Part shown: in pieces, positions 1 to 9,500 of the stretch | Numbering within the stretch: the stretch's first letter is position 1 | How the letters are laid out: each line of letters opens with the position of its first letter | Assembly: GCA_017532885.1 (NCBI GenBank) | Contig: JAFXIS010000069.1 | Span: forward strand, 15,699-79,698 | Source: Alistipes sp. | GTDB taxonomy: Bacteria > Bacteroidota > Bacteroidia > Bacteroidales > Rikenellaceae | Length of the DNA: 64,000 nt | Direction of reading: 5' to 3' | The notes under the pieces: generated by a model | Told to the model about the DNA's origin: nothing | The model's database searches: none | The model's input: only the letters and a program-made list of their open reading frames with translations | Position numbers and translations under genes: made by a program

Positions 1-2
1 TT

Positions 3-257
3 GGCTCTTTGGGGCAGATGATATTCTCGCTGCGCTTTATTTATCAATGGATTTGCTCACGACGCACTCGCCAGTCGCTCCTGTCGGTAGGTTTTTGGCG
101 ATTAAGCCTTTTAGGGTCAGGGATGATAATTATATATGGCATTCTGCGTCATGACCCTGTGCTTATATTGGGACAGTCTGTAGGATTTATCGCTTATATG
201 CGTAATATTATGATAGGTCGAAAAAACTTGAAAGTAAATAATGAGGAGGTTAAATAG
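3..257 (+). CDS. Lipid A biosynthesis N-terminal (LABN) domain membrane protein, 5' partial
   Basis: The reading frame is open to the window edge, so the gene starts upstream. The visible protein carries the LABN pattern: GQ, then RF..QW, a basic stretch, FW..SL.G, a hydrophobic segment, and R.DPV.I.GQ followed by the Y.RN end. Family knowledge: small two- to three-helix inner-membrane proteins related to the N-terminus of LpxB, often beside glycosyltransferases that modify lipid A or other envelope lipids. The next gene, a GT39-like transferase, overlaps its 3' end by 17 bp in another frame, so the two are probably translationally coupled and act on the same lipid. The precise substrate is not visible. 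Confidence 0.75.
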   Translation, partial: GSLGQMIFSLRFIYQWICSRRTRQSLLSVGFWRLSLLGSGMIIIYGILRHDPVLILGQSVGFIAYMRNIMIGRKNLKVNNEEVK

Positions 258-1809
258 CGAAATTACGCTCTATATTTTTGTTTTTATTGCCATACTGCCG
301 GCAATCGTTGTGCGTGATTTTACTCCGGCTAACGAACTGCGCTATATGAGTATAGCCGACGAGGCAATTCGAGATGGGCATCTTTTTGCGTTTTATAATC
401 AAGGAGAACCATATGCCGACAAACCACCGCTCTATTTTTGGATTGTGATGCTCGGTAAGCAACTCTTTGGTTCTCACCAAATGTGGTTCTTAACGCTGTT
501 TTCGCTTATTCCGGCGATGGTGATTAACTCCATAATGTATCGTTGGACTAAGCCTCATATGAACGCTAAAGAGAGCTTTGTGGCCTCCTCTTTACTTATT
601 AGCTGTGGATTGTTTTTGGGCGTTGGGTTGTTTCTGCGTATGGATATGTTGATGTGCATGTTCATTACGCTGGCATTATACTCGTTTTGGAGGATGTATG
701 TTGGCGAGGATGGTAACATGGATAAATGGCTATTTCCGTTGTTTGTATTTGCTGCGCTCTTCAGCAAAGGCCCGGTCGGCATACTTGTACCATTAACTGC
801 TACTATCACATTCCTAATTGCAGAGGGTAAGTGGCGTGAAATAGGTAAATATTGGGGTTGGCGAACATTAAGTGTGCTAATATTATGCTGTGGGGTGTGG
901 TTCATCGGTGTATGGGCAGAGGGCGGCTCGGAGTATCTTAATAATTTGCTATTCCATCAAACTTTGGATCGAGCGGTTGATGCCTTCCATCATAAAGAAC
1001 CAATATGGTTCTATTGCGGTGCTATATGGTGGTCGATGGCGCCGTGGTCGCTATTGGTTATTGGTACTCTGGTAGGCTCATTTTTTATGAATCGTCGAAT
1101 GTCGTCGCTTGAGAAATTCTTTACGACAATTATATCTGTCACATTTATAATGCTCTCGGCGTTTAGCTCAAAGATTGCTATTTACTTGCTGCCGATATTC
1201 CCATTTGCCATTTACCTTACTGTGCTAATATTACCGCAATTTAGAGAGCAGAAATGGCCTAAAGTTGCAATCTCTATACCTGCTATTATCTATCTGCCGG
1301 CTGTTGCTGGCGTGGTATATGCCGGATTTACAACAGAACTTGTCCCGCTGTTACATAATTATTGGCTGGTTGTCGCAGCCTTGATTTTATCACTTGTAGG
1401 TATAGCTACTTTATGGAGCTTATGGCGCAATAATGATATATATCAGGCAGTACGCAGATTCGTTGTCGGTAGTTTTGTGGCGATATTTTTTGCAGGTTTT
1501 GCAATGCCTTATATCAATCATTATATAGGCTACAAAACGATTTGCTATCAGGCTCAATCCTTGGCGGCGAAAACCTCGCGTGATAAAATATATACATGTA
1601 ATGTTAAGCGTAGCGAGAACATGGATGTATATTTGGGGCGTGATGTGGAGAAGGTCTCGAGCGAGGATGTTCTGTCTGGACGATGTGGTGATGGGGTTGT
1701 GATTCTCAAGCGTAGCCGTCTAAGCAAAGATTCTGTAATGCTTAATTATGTAATGCAGAATCCTATTCTTAAAGATTCGCTCTATCTTGTGGTAGCACCT
1801 TCACATTAA
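241..1809 (+). CDS. GT39/ArnT-like (PMT family) membrane glycosyltransferase
   Basis: This 522-residue polytopic protein has about a dozen hydrophobic segments. An early periplasmic loop reads PANELRY (about residues 29-35), where DExRY-like sequence is usual, and ADKPPLYFW follows at about 59-67, the hallmark of the PMT_2/ArnT group. GT-C enzymes of this group move a sugar from a polyprenyl-phosphate donor to lipid or protein outside the inner membrane. The gene overlaps the upstream LABN gene, a pairing that suggests glycosylation of an envelope lipid. About 100 C-terminal residues after the last helix form a soluble tail. The acidic pair normally written DE is NE here (N31-E32). Donor and acceptor are unknown. 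Confidence 0.8.
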   Translation: MRRLNSEITLYIFVFIAILPAIVVRDFTPANELRYMSIADEAIRDGHLFAFYNQGEPYADKPPLYFWIVMLGKQLFGSHQMWFLTLFSLIPAMVINSIMYRWTKPHMNAKESFVASSLLISCGLFLGVGLFLRMDMLMCMFITLALYSFWRMYVGEDGNMDKWLFPLFVFAALFSKGPVGILVPLTATITFLIAEGKWREIGKYWGWRTLSVLILCCGVWFIGVWAEGGSEYLNNLLFHQTLDRAVDAFHHKEPIWFYCGAIWWSMAPWSLLVIGTLVGSFFMNRRMSSLEKFFTTIISVTFIMLSAFSSKIAIYLLPIFPFAIYLTVLILPQFREQKWPKVAISIPAIIYLPAVAGVVYAGFTTELVPLLHNYWLVVAALILSLVGIATLWSLWRNNDIYQAVRRFVVGSFVAIFFAGFAMPYINHYIGYKTICYQAQSLAAKTSRDKIYTCNVKRSENMDVYLGRDVEKVSSEDVLSGRCGDGVVILKRSRLSKDSVMLNYVMQNPILKDSLYLVVAPSH

Positions 1810-1848
1810 GGGAGTTGTAACGAGCGAATACACTTCTGTCGGATTAAT

Positions 1849-1879
1849 TTTGAATTTTGAATTTCGGAGTGTATCTTTG
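1849..1879 (+). promoter_or_regulatory. ruvB promoter
   Basis: TTTG at 1849-1852 and TATCTTTG at 1872-1879 are separated by 19 nt and match the Bacteroidetes TTTG/TAnnTTTG promoter. The predicted transcription start falls about at the ATG at 1884, so the ruvB message has almost no leader. The in-frame TTG at 1857 lies inside the promoter and is therefore not the start. Confidence 0.65.
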
Positions 1880-1883
1880 CGTT

Positions 1884-2897
1884 ATGGCAGTAGATAGAAA
1901 TTTAAGAAATATAGAGAGCGATTCGGAGTTTGAGAATCGCATACGCCCGCAGGAGCTATCGACTTTTGCCGGTCAGGACAAGATTGTCGATAATCTGAAG
2001 GTCTTTATCAAGGCGGCGTTGATGCGTGGAGACTCGCTCGACCATGTATTGTTGCATGGGCCTCCGGGATTGGGTAAAACCACTTTGGCAAATATCATAG
2101 CTCACGAAATGGGCGCGCAGATGAAGGTTACTTCGGGCCCTGTGTTGGATAAACCGGGTGATTTGGCAGGTCTGCTTACAAACCTTGAGGCGGGAGATGT
2201 GCTTTTTATCGACGAGATTCATCGCTTAAGCCCTATTGTCGAGGAGTATCTCTATTCGGCAATGGAGGACTATAAGATTGATATCGTTTTGGATAAAGGC
2301 CCTTCGGCTCGCTCTATTCAGATTGAATTGGCGCCTTTCACCCTTGTGGGAGCTACTACGCGCAGCGGACTTTTGACTTCGCCTTTGCGTGCGCGTTTTG
2401 GTATTACTTGCCACCTGGAGTATTACGATACGCCCGTTTTGGCAGGCATTGTGAAGCGCTCGGCGCGCATTATCGACATTTCGATTGACGATGATGCTGC
2501 GCTGGAGATTGCTTTGCGTTCGCGCGGTACGCCGCGTATTGCCAATGCCTTGCTGCGCCGTGTCAGGGATTTTGCTATGGTTAAGGGCGAGGGACATATC
2601 GACCTTGAGATTACACGCATAGCGTTGAAGGCTCTGAATATCGACTCGCGCGGCTTGGACCAGATGGATAATAAGATTCTCTCGACTATAATCGAAAAGT
2701 TCAAGGGCGGCCCTGTCGGTTTGAATACCATAGCTACGGCAGTGGGCGAGGAGGCAGGTACTATCGAGGATGTATACGAGCCATTCCTCATTAAAGAGGG
2801 CTTTATTAAGCGTACACCTCGAGGTCGCGAAGCCACCGAACTCGCGTATCGCCATTTAGGCTTTACGCCGAAAGTTGATGAGGGGTCGTTATTCTAA
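1884..2897 (+). CDS. ruvB: Holliday junction branch-migration ATPase RuvB
   Basis: The protein has 337 residues from the ATG at 1884, the usual length for RuvB. RuvB is the hexameric AAA+ motor that works with RuvA to move Holliday junctions during recombination. Visible motifs are Walker [10 protein letters not shown] (59-67), Walker [10 protein letters not shown] (about 107-115), the sensor region VGATTRSG with the R-finger stretch LRARFG, and the C-terminal winged helix with PRGREAT. The start was set by the promoter, which covers the alternative upstream TTG. The gene stands alone, with a hairpin terminator downstream. Confidence 0.97.
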   Translation: MAVDRNLRNIESDSEFENRIRPQELSTFAGQDKIVDNLKVFIKAALMRGDSLDHVLLHGPPGLGKTTLANIIAHEMGAQMKVTSGPVLDKPGDLAGLLTNLEAGDVLFIDEIHRLSPIVEEYLYSAMEDYKIDIVLDKGPSARSIQIELAPFTLVGATTRSGLLTSPLRARFGITCHLEYYDTPVLAGIVKRSARIIDISIDDDAALEIALRSRGTPRIANALLRRVRDFAMVKGEGHIDLEITRIALKALNIDSRGLDQMDNKILSTIIEKFKGGPVGLNTIATAVGEEAGTIEDVYEPFLIKEGFIKRTPRGREATELAYRHLGFTPKVDEGSLF

Positions 2898-2898
2898 A

Positions 2899-2937
2899 AA
2901 AAGAATCCGTATAAAAAGGCTCTTTTGGCATCTGCCT
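2899..2937 (+). repeat. Dispersed intergenic repeat family 4, copy 1
   Basis: About 39 bp beginning AAAGAATCCGT and ending GGCATCTGCCT. It recurs at 34079-34117 in the same orientation with about four substitutions. Weaker similarity (a CCGAAA...ACTCA..CATAC pattern) continues downstream of both copies. Both lie in gaps next to gene ends. Confidence 0.6.
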
Positions 2938-2979
2938 CGCTTACTCGCAGGTTCGTCCGAAAAAAACTCATTCATACCT

Positions 2980-3026
2980 AAAAGATATGGTTGCTCAACA
3001 TAAAAGCCGAACAACCATATCTTTTT
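2980..3026. terminator. Bidirectional intrinsic terminator between ruvB and typA
   Basis: A perfect 14-bp inverted repeat, AAAAGATATGGTTG at 2980-2993 and CAACCATATCTTTT at 3012-3025, has an 18-nt loop and T-runs on both strands. It lies between the convergent 3' ends of ruvB and typA and can serve both. Confidence 0.75.
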
Positions 3027-3042
3027 GCCGTATTTAATCGTT

Positions 3043-4848
3043 TTACTCCTGCTTGGCGGCGCGTTTACGGTCGATTTCGTTAAGCAAAATCTTGCGCAAG
3101 CGCATCTTCTTGGGCGTAACCTCTACATACTCATCCGCCTTGATATACTCCAAAGCCTCCTCCAACGAGAAAATCTTTGGTGGCACAATAACAGCCTTGT
3201 CGTCGGCTCCCGAAGCTCGCATGTTGGTGAGCTGCTTCGCCTTTGTAACATTGATTGTAATATCACCCTGACGAGTGCTCTCGCCCACAACCTGACCGCA
3301 ATAAACCTCCTCCATAGGTGAGATAAAGAAGCGACCTCTATCCTGCAACTTGTCGATAGAGTAGGCGTATGCCGTACCCGTTTCTGATGCAATGAGTGAA
3401 CCGTTTGTGCGCATCTCAATTTCGCCCATCCAGGGCTCAAAATCCTTCAAGCGGTGTGTCATAATGGCCTCGCCGGCTGTTGCTGTGAGCATATTTGAGC
3501 GCAGACCTATAATTCCGCGCGAAGGAACCAAAAACTCCAGGCGTGTGCGCTCGCCATCCGTCTCCATATTCGTGAGGTTACCCTTGCGGCGTGTAACCAT
3601 CTCGATAACCGTACCCGAATACTCGTCGGGGCAATCTACGGTCATCTCCTCGACTGGCTCGCACTTTACACCGTCTATCTCCTTAATAATAACCTTGGGC
3701 TGACCTACCTGCAACTCATAGCCCTCGCGACGCATCGTCTCAACCAACACCGAGAGGTGCAACACGCCACGACCATAGACGATAAATGAGTCGGCATTCT
3801 GTCCGGGCTCAACCCTAAGTGCGAGGTTGCGCTCCAACTCCCTATCCAAACGCTCCTTGAGGTGGCGAGAAGTGACATATTTACCATCTTTGCCGAAGAA
3901 TGGCGAGTTGTTAATCGTGAAGAGCATCGACATTGTAGGCTCGTCAATGGCGATAGGTGGCAATGGCTCTGGATTCTCGTAATCGCAAATTGTATCGCCA
4001 ATCTCGAAGCCCTCGATACCTACCAAAGCACATATCTCGCCGCAGCTTACCTTCTCGACCTTCGTTTTGCCCAAGCCGTCGAATACCATTAACTCCTTGA
4101 TGCGAGTCTTTATCATTGTCTGGCCATCTCGCTTTGCCAATGTGACATTCTGTCCTGCACGAAGCTCTCCGCGAGTGATTTTACCCACCGCAATACGACC
4201 AACATAGGGCGAATATTCGAGCGAAGTGACCAACATCTGGGGTGTACCCTCAACAATTGCCGGCTCCGGAATCTCGTCAATGATAGCATCTAAAAGCGGT
4301 GCGATTGAGTCGGTTCGCTCATTCCACACATGCGACATCCAGCCCTGCTTTGCCGAGCCGTAAATAGTCTTATAATCTAACTGCTCCTCGGTGGCATTTA
4401 ACGAGAACATAAGGTCGAAGACCTGCTCATTTACAACTTCGGGGCGACAGTTCGGCTTATCTACCTTATTAACCACGACAATAGGCTTTTTGCCGAGCGA
4501 TAGAGCTTTCTGCAACACAAAGCGCGTCTGTGGCATCGTTCCCTCGAAGGCATCGACCAACAACAACACTCCGTCGCACATATTCAATACGCGCTCCACC
4601 TCGCCACCAAAGTCGGCGTGACCTGGGGTGTCAATGATGTTGATTTTATAATCTTTGTAAATTACCGACACATTTTTCGACAAAATGGTAATTCCGCGCT
4701 CGCGCTCCAAGTCGTTATTATCCATTATAAGGTCGCCTGTGTTGTTGTCGCCGCGCAACAAATGTCCCGCAACAATCATCTTATCTACAAGCGTAGTCTT
4801 GCCATGATCGACATGGGCAATTATTGCAATGTTTCGAAGTTTTTGCAT
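3043..4848 (-). CDS. typA: Translational GTPase TypA/BipA
   Basis: This 601-residue protein matches the family length. It is a ribosome-associated GTPase of the EF-G/LepA class involved in stress adaptation and 50S assembly. Visible are G1 AHVDHGKTT (11-19), the RGITI switch I, G3 DTPGHADFGGEVER, G4 NKVDKP, a domain 2 beta barrel, and the characteristic C-terminal segment with MVTRRKGNL and PSRGLIG-like PSRGIIG. It is transcribed divergently from aroB, with both -7 boxes within 40 bp. Confidence 0.96.
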   Translation of the reverse strand: MQKLRNIAIIAHVDHGKTTLVDKMIVAGHLLRGDNNTGDLIMDNNDLERERGITILSKNVSVIYKDYKINIIDTPGHADFGGEVERVLNMCDGVLLLVDAFEGTMPQTRFVLQKALSLGKKPIVVVNKVDKPNCRPEVVNEQVFDLMFSLNATEEQLDYKTIYGSAKQGWMSHVWNERTDSIAPLLDAIIDEIPEPAIVEGTPQMLVTSLEYSPYVGRIAVGKITRGELRAGQNVTLAKRDGQTMIKTRIKELMVFDGLGKTKVEKVSCGEICALVGIEGFEIGDTICDYENPEPLPPIAIDEPTMSMLFTINNSPFFGKDGKYVTSRHLKERLDRELERNLALRVEPGQNADSFIVYGRGVLHLSVLVETMRREGYELQVGQPKVIIKEIDGVKCEPVEEMTVDCPDEYSGTVIEMVTRRKGNLTNMETDGERTRLEFLVPSRGIIGLRSNMLTATAGEAIMTHRLKDFEPWMGEIEMRTNGSLIASETGTAYAYSIDKLQDRGRFFISPMEEVYCGQVVGESTRQGDITINVTKAKQLTNMRASGADDKAVIVPPKIFSLEEALEYIKADEYVEVTPKKMRLRKILLNEIDRKRAAKQE

Positions 4849-4868
4849 AGTAATTGAAATTAATCGTG

Positions 4869-4876
4869 CAAAGTTA
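4869..4876 (-). promoter_or_regulatory. typA promoter -7 box
   Basis: Read on the minus strand the bases are TAACTTTG, an exact TAnnTTTG match, 20 bp from the typA ATG. No clear TTTG -33 element is seen at the expected distance, so only the -7 box is claimed. Confidence 0.5.
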
Positions 4877-4898
4877 ATAATTAATCGTGAAAATGTTC

Positions 4899-4906
4899 TA
4901 TTTTTG
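4899..4906 (+). promoter_or_regulatory. aroB promoter -7 box
   Basis: TATTTTTG matches TAnnTTTG and lies 25 bp before the ATG at 4932. An in-frame ATG at 4887 lies upstream of this box, so it cannot be the start of a transcript made here. The box is only 22 bp from the opposing typA -7 box. Confidence 0.5.
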
Positions 4907-4931
4907 CTCCACTATTCAAGGGATAAATGTT

Positions 4932-5951
4932 ATGGAGTACAATATAGAGATTAAGGGTAAGAGCCGAGTAGTGATTGGTAGTGTGTCGGAATTATTGCCG
5001 CATATGCTGCCCGATAAGCGTGTCGTGGTGGTGTCGGATACCAATATCGACCGCCATTACCACTCGCTTTTGTCGCGTTTCGACCATGTTCTTATCGGCT
5101 TGGGCGAGGCGAGTAAAACGCTCCATACCGTAGATACCATCTATAAGCGCTTCATCGAACTTGGTGTCGATCGCTCATGCTTCGTGCTGGGTGTAGGTGG
5201 CGGTATCGTGACCGATATTGCCGGCTTCGTCGCTGCGACATATATGCGAGGCGTGGAGTTCGGCTTTATCTCTACGACGCTGCTGGGCGAGGTCGATGCC
5301 AGCGTCGGAGGTAAAAATGGCGTAAATGTCGAGGGCTATAAAAATATGGTCGGCACATTCTGCCAGCCGAAGTTCGTTATTTGCGATGTCAATATGCTGC
5401 GCACGCTGCCCGCGAGGGAGTTCCGTGCCGGTTTGGCCGAGGTTGTGAAGTCGGCAGTGATTGCCGATGCTGAGCTCTTCGAAATTCTCGAAAAGTGCGA
5501 TTTTGCTACATTGCAACGCGATACCGAGCTATTGGAGGAGATTGTTTTCCGTGCGATAAGTGTCAAGGCGGCTATTGTCGAGCGTGATGAACGCGAGCAG
5601 GGCGACCGACGCAAGCTTAACCTCGGACATACTCTTGCGCATGCTATCGAGAAGTCGTCGTCGCAGATGAACCATGGCGAGGCTGTTGCTGTGGGTCTGA
5701 GTATGATTACCGATATTGCCGAGCAGGGTGGGGTGCTCGCCTCGAAGGATGCGGCACGCATTCGCGCACTGCTCGAAAAAATAGGCTTTACGCTTGAATC
5801 TCCGGTTGAGATTCGCAATCTGCTGGCAGCTGTAAAGAAGGACAAGAAGAGCGAGGGTGACGATATCTATATCGTTATGCCACGCGCTATCGGCGACTGC
5901 TCGGTCGAGAAGATGCCTGTGGAGGCGTTCAAATCGCTTATTAAGCATTAG
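4932..5951 (+). CDS. aroB: 3-dehydroquinate synthase
   Basis: From the ATG at 4932 the protein has 339 residues. AroB is the NAD- and metal-dependent second enzyme of the shikimate pathway (DAHP to 3-dehydroquinate). Visible are the nucleotide-binding GVGGGIVTDIAGFVAATYMRG segment, TTLLGEVDASVGGKNGVN, the metal and substrate region LNLGHTLAHAIE with a following NHGEAVAVG, and a lysine-rich active-site KKDKKS near the C-terminus. The second pathway gene in the window, aroK, is 35 kb away in another operon. The upstream in-frame ATG (4887) would put a hydrophobic stretch before the domain and lies ahead of the promoter. Confidence 0.96.
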   Translation: MEYNIEIKGKSRVVIGSVSELLPHMLPDKRVVVVSDTNIDRHYHSLLSRFDHVLIGLGEASKTLHTVDTIYKRFIELGVDRSCFVLGVGGGIVTDIAGFVAATYMRGVEFGFISTTLLGEVDASVGGKNGVNVEGYKNMVGTFCQPKFVICDVNMLRTLPAREFRAGLAEVVKSAVIADAELFEILEKCDFATLQRDTELLEEIVFRAISVKAAIVERDEREQGDRRKLNLGHTLAHAIEKSSSQMNHGEAVAVGLSMITDIAEQGGVLASKDAARIRALLEKIGFTLESPVEIRNLLAAVKKDKKSEGDDIYIVMPRAIGDCSVEKMPVEAFKSLIKH

Positions 5952-5965
5952 TTTTAGGTGCGATA

Positions 5966-6328
5966 TTGAAAATTCTGCTTGTTATATTGGGTTGTATTTC
6001 GTTAGGCTTGGGTGTTGCGGGCATTTTTCTGCCTCTGCTGCCCACCACGCCTCTGCTGCTGTTGGCGGCGGCGCTCTTTGTGCGCTCGTCACCGCGATTG
6101 TATGAGTGGCTGCTGAATCATCCCCACTTGGGTACATATATTCGTAATTTCAGGGAACATCGCGCTATCCCTCTGCGTGTGAAGGTCGTGTCGGTCAGTA
6201 TGGTGTGGCTCACATTAGGCTACTGCATCGTGGCAGTTGTCGATGCGTGGCTCTGGGCGCAAATCGGACTCTTCCTGCTTGCTGTGGCTATCTCATGGCA
6301 TATTCTGTCGTATGCTACACTGAAGTAA
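5966..6328 (+). CDS. DUF454/YbaN-like small membrane protein
   Basis: This 120-residue protein probably starts at a TTG, because no ATG or GTG is available in frame before the conserved N-terminus. Features are an N-terminal hydrophobic helix, the family signature GIFLPLLPTTPLLLLAA (about 19-35), a basic amphipathic middle with NHPHLGTYIRNFREHRAIP, and two C-terminal membrane helices. This is the DUF454 (YbaN) pattern of inner-membrane proteins of unknown function. It follows aroB by 14 bp on the same strand and is probably cotranscribed. Confidence 0.8.
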   Translation: MKILLVILGCISLGLGVAGIFLPLLPTTPLLLLAAALFVRSSPRLYEWLLNHPHLGTYIRNFREHRAIPLRVKVVSVSMVWLTLGYCIVAVVDAWLWAQIGLFLLAVAISWHILSYATLK

Positions 6329-6330
6329 TT

Positions 6331-6421
6331 TTAGGGAATTTAGGGATAGATTAGGGAGAATAAGGAGTTTAGCGCTGAATCTTGGTGTGTCGCTAAGTTC
6401 CTTAAATTCCCTAAATTCCTT
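6331..6421 (+). repeat. Dispersed palindromic repeat family 3 (TTTAGGGAA units), copy A
   Basis: The left arm (6331-6374) is built of imperfect TTTAGGGAA-like units ending in TTTAGCG. A 16-nt loop follows, and the right arm (6391-6421) begins CGCTAAG and contains complementary TTCCCTAAA units. It can fold into a long imperfect hairpin. Related arrays are at 15115-15205 and 50443-50484. Confidence 0.65.
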
Positions 6422-6424
6422 ATC

Positions 6425-6482
6425 GTCATTCTGAGCAATTGTTTTTTAGACTCTCACGGTCGTTTCACTCTCTCAGAGTGAC
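6425..6482 (+). repeat. Dispersed repeat family 2 (GTCATTCTGAG...CTCAGAGTGAC), copy A
   Basis: This 58-bp element is bounded by inverted ends GTCATTCTGAG and CTCAGAGTGAC. About 40 of its first bases recur almost unchanged, on the opposite strand, at 31998-32058, and a diverged copy is at 50337-50397. It abuts family 3 copy A. Confidence 0.7.
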
Positions 6483-6495
6483 GGGGTGGGGCAGC

Positions 6496-6533
6496 AAAAA
6501 AATATCGCCCGCTACTTTCGTAGCAGGCGATAT
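6496..6533 (-). terminator. Terminator of the large lipoprotein gene
   Basis: On the minus strand a 14-bp stem with a single G-T pair (arms 6520-6533 and 6502-6515, 4-nt loop) is followed by seven T residues (6496-6502). It lies 22 bp past the lipoprotein stop codon. Confidence 0.85.
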
Positions 6534-6554
6534 AGTTATAAGTGTGTTAGATTA

Positions 6555-9500
6555 TTACTGAGCAGGAGTCATTGTTACACCAACAGCCCAACCTGGAACA
6601 GTTACACCATTCTCCTCCAAAGTACCTCCGTTGTATCCACCAGGAGCTGAAGAAGACTCAATTACGAACTTAAACACAATCTCACCAGTAGTGCTATTGT
6701 AGTATGAGCCATGATCAACAATCTTGTCTTTCCATTGATTGCTTGGTCCACGATCCATGAAGTTAGTCAATGCATAGCAACCGGGCTGATCAGCGAGCTC
6801 TGTAGAATCAACATCGAAGTAGAGAGTCAAACCAAATCTGTTGTAGTTTGTAATCCACTTTGGACCGTCCTCAGTTGAAGCAGTTACAGTAGTGAAAGCT
6901 GGAATATTCTCTCCATAGGTACCATCTGTCCAGCTATTTCCACTCTTAGCATCTACATCAATCTCGAAATAGCTCTTTGTGTAATTACCTGCCAAATCAA
7001 ATGCAGGTGCAGGAGCCTCGATTGTGAAGCCAGCAGCTGTACCCTCCTTAGTGAATACAGAAACGGTGCTCTTAGACTCGTCAGTGTACAATACATTAGG
7101 ACTTGGCTTAACATCCTTAGGACCGAAGAATACCATAGTAGCGCCATCCTCGCGGTTAGCTACAACAGCACCATCGTTGGCAGCAGTTGCCCAACGACCA
7201 TTCTTGTTTACTACATAACCGATCTTGTACTTAATAGTGTACTCACCGGGAGTAAACCAATCAGCGGGAACAGTCTTAACCTCACCTGTACTGTTGTTTA
7301 CACCGGTCCAAGTCCACTCGTAACGATCATCCTGTGCGTTCAAAGCCCAACGGCCGTAACCAGCCCATGAAGCCAAAGTACCGGCAGGTGTAGAGTTAAC
7401 CAAAGTGTACTGCAACTCCTCACCCTTATAGATCTCGATAGTAGACTTGCCACCATCGGTAGTCATACCAGCGTAAGCATAGTTCAAGTTAGCCAACTTG
7501 TGAGCGATAAGCTTATAAGAGCCATCCTCCTGAGCCTGCAACTCAAACTGAGGCTCAGTCCAGTTGCACAAAGTGTAAATCTCAGTCTCCTGAGTGTCAG
7601 CAGTTAAATCTGCACCCAAAGCCTTAACAGTGAAAGTATACTTCTGAGCATCGGTCAAATCAGTAACTACAACTTCAGTAGCATCAGCACCAGCCTCGGC
7701 AACCTTAGTCTCGCCTACATATACCTCATAACCTGTAGCACCATCAGCAGCATTCCATGATATCTTAGCACCCTGATAACCCTCAGCAGTTGCGCTAACC
7801 TCGAATGGAGCAGGACCAGCACCAGTTGTGAAAGTAGTAGTACCCTCCAACTTCATAGCACCATGCATAGTAGCCTTGTCCTCAGTCATCATAATCTTAA
7901 CCAAATCCCACTGACCATCTGCATTCTCAGGACCATTAGGATCGTAGATATAAGGCCATACATTCAACTCGAAGCGAACCTCATACTCGGTGTCACCCTT
8001 CAAGCCCTTGAATACCTTACCCTGATCCCATTCGCCTTCGCCTACATGGAATGCATTTTTACCAGGCTTTGAAACCTGAATCAAACCATTGCCACGGCAA
8101 ACATGAGAAATGTAAGTGAAAATGCCGTTGTTACCATTCTTAGTGATAGGATTCTCGAATACAGGAGTCTCGCTACCCTTCTCGTAAAGGTTGAATGAGC
8201 AGTTCCAAGTAGCATACTGAGTAGTGTTGAAATCCTCACCTGTGATTGTCCAACCACCCTTCTCTGCGCTGTAAGTAGCGTTGAAAGTACCAGAAGCAGT
8301 CTCAGGCAGAGTGTAAACATCAGAAGAAGTTGTAGCAGTAGCAAGAACATCTGCGCCCTTGTAAGCAGTAACTGTGAATTCTACCGGAGAAGTCTTAAGA
8401 CCGGTAACAATATGGAAAGGAAGACCAGTTGTAACCTCTACAGACTCGCCGAGATACTCAACAACAACCTTATCAGCCTCCTCGATAGGATCCCATGCAA
8501 GAGTTACGCTCTCAAACTGACCGTTTACAGAACGCAAACCGTTCCAATCATAGTTATACCAATCAGTACCATACTGACGGAACAACTCCTTAGTATATAC
8601 TGTGCCATTATCGATAGAAGCAGTAACATTCCAAGTCTTCTCAACAGTGATAGTCTTTGAAGAAGTACCCTCCTTAGTAATAGTAGCTACATTACCATCC
8701 TTGCGCAATACATCATTCAAGCCATTCTCGAAGAAAATTACAGTAGCACCATCCTCGCGGTTAGCCACGATATCCTCTTTCTTAGCAGATTTTGCCCAAT
8801 GACCATTCTTAACAACTACATAACCGATCTTATACTTAACGGTGTACTCACCAGCCTCAAACCAATCTGCAGGAACAGTCTTAACCTCCTTCTCGCTGTT
8901 GTTAATACCTGTCCAAGTCCACTCGTAACGGTCATCCTGTGCACCGAGAGCCCAACGCTTGAAACCAGCCCAAGCATTCAAAGTAGCAACACCAGTAGTG
9001 TTAGTCAAAGTGTAAACCAACTCCTCGCCCTTGTAAATCTCAATAGTAGACTTGCCGCTCTCAGTATCAGCAGCACCACCATAAGCGTAGTTTACATTAG
9101 CCAAGTTGTGAGCAATGAACTTGTAAGAACCATCCTCCTGCTGCTGCAACTCGAATACAGGCTCAGTCCAGTTATACAAAGTCCAAATCTCAACCTCCTC
9201 AGTATCAGCAGAAGTGAGCTCAGCATCCTTAGCAGTGTATGCAACAACTGTGAACGCATACTTGTTAGTGTCAGTCAAGTTCTCAACAACATACTCGGTA
9301 GCACCCTCAACCTTCTCAGCTACAACTACATCACCAGACTTAATCTGATAGTAAGCAGCAGCAGGAATCTCGGTCCAAGTAAGCTTAGCAGCCTGATAGC
9401 CCTCGGCAACAGCAGTAGCTGTAAACTCAGGCATCTCAACCTTAGCAGCAACAGCAGCTACATACTCAGAAGCATTGCCTGACAAGTCATCCTGAACAGC

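Noticed and set aside
8799..9482. Long open frame on the plus strand across the lipoprotein gene
   Set aside because: It is antisense to a repetitive coding region whose codon bias removes stops on the other strand. The translated sequence is low-complexity Leu/Ser with no domain or start signal.
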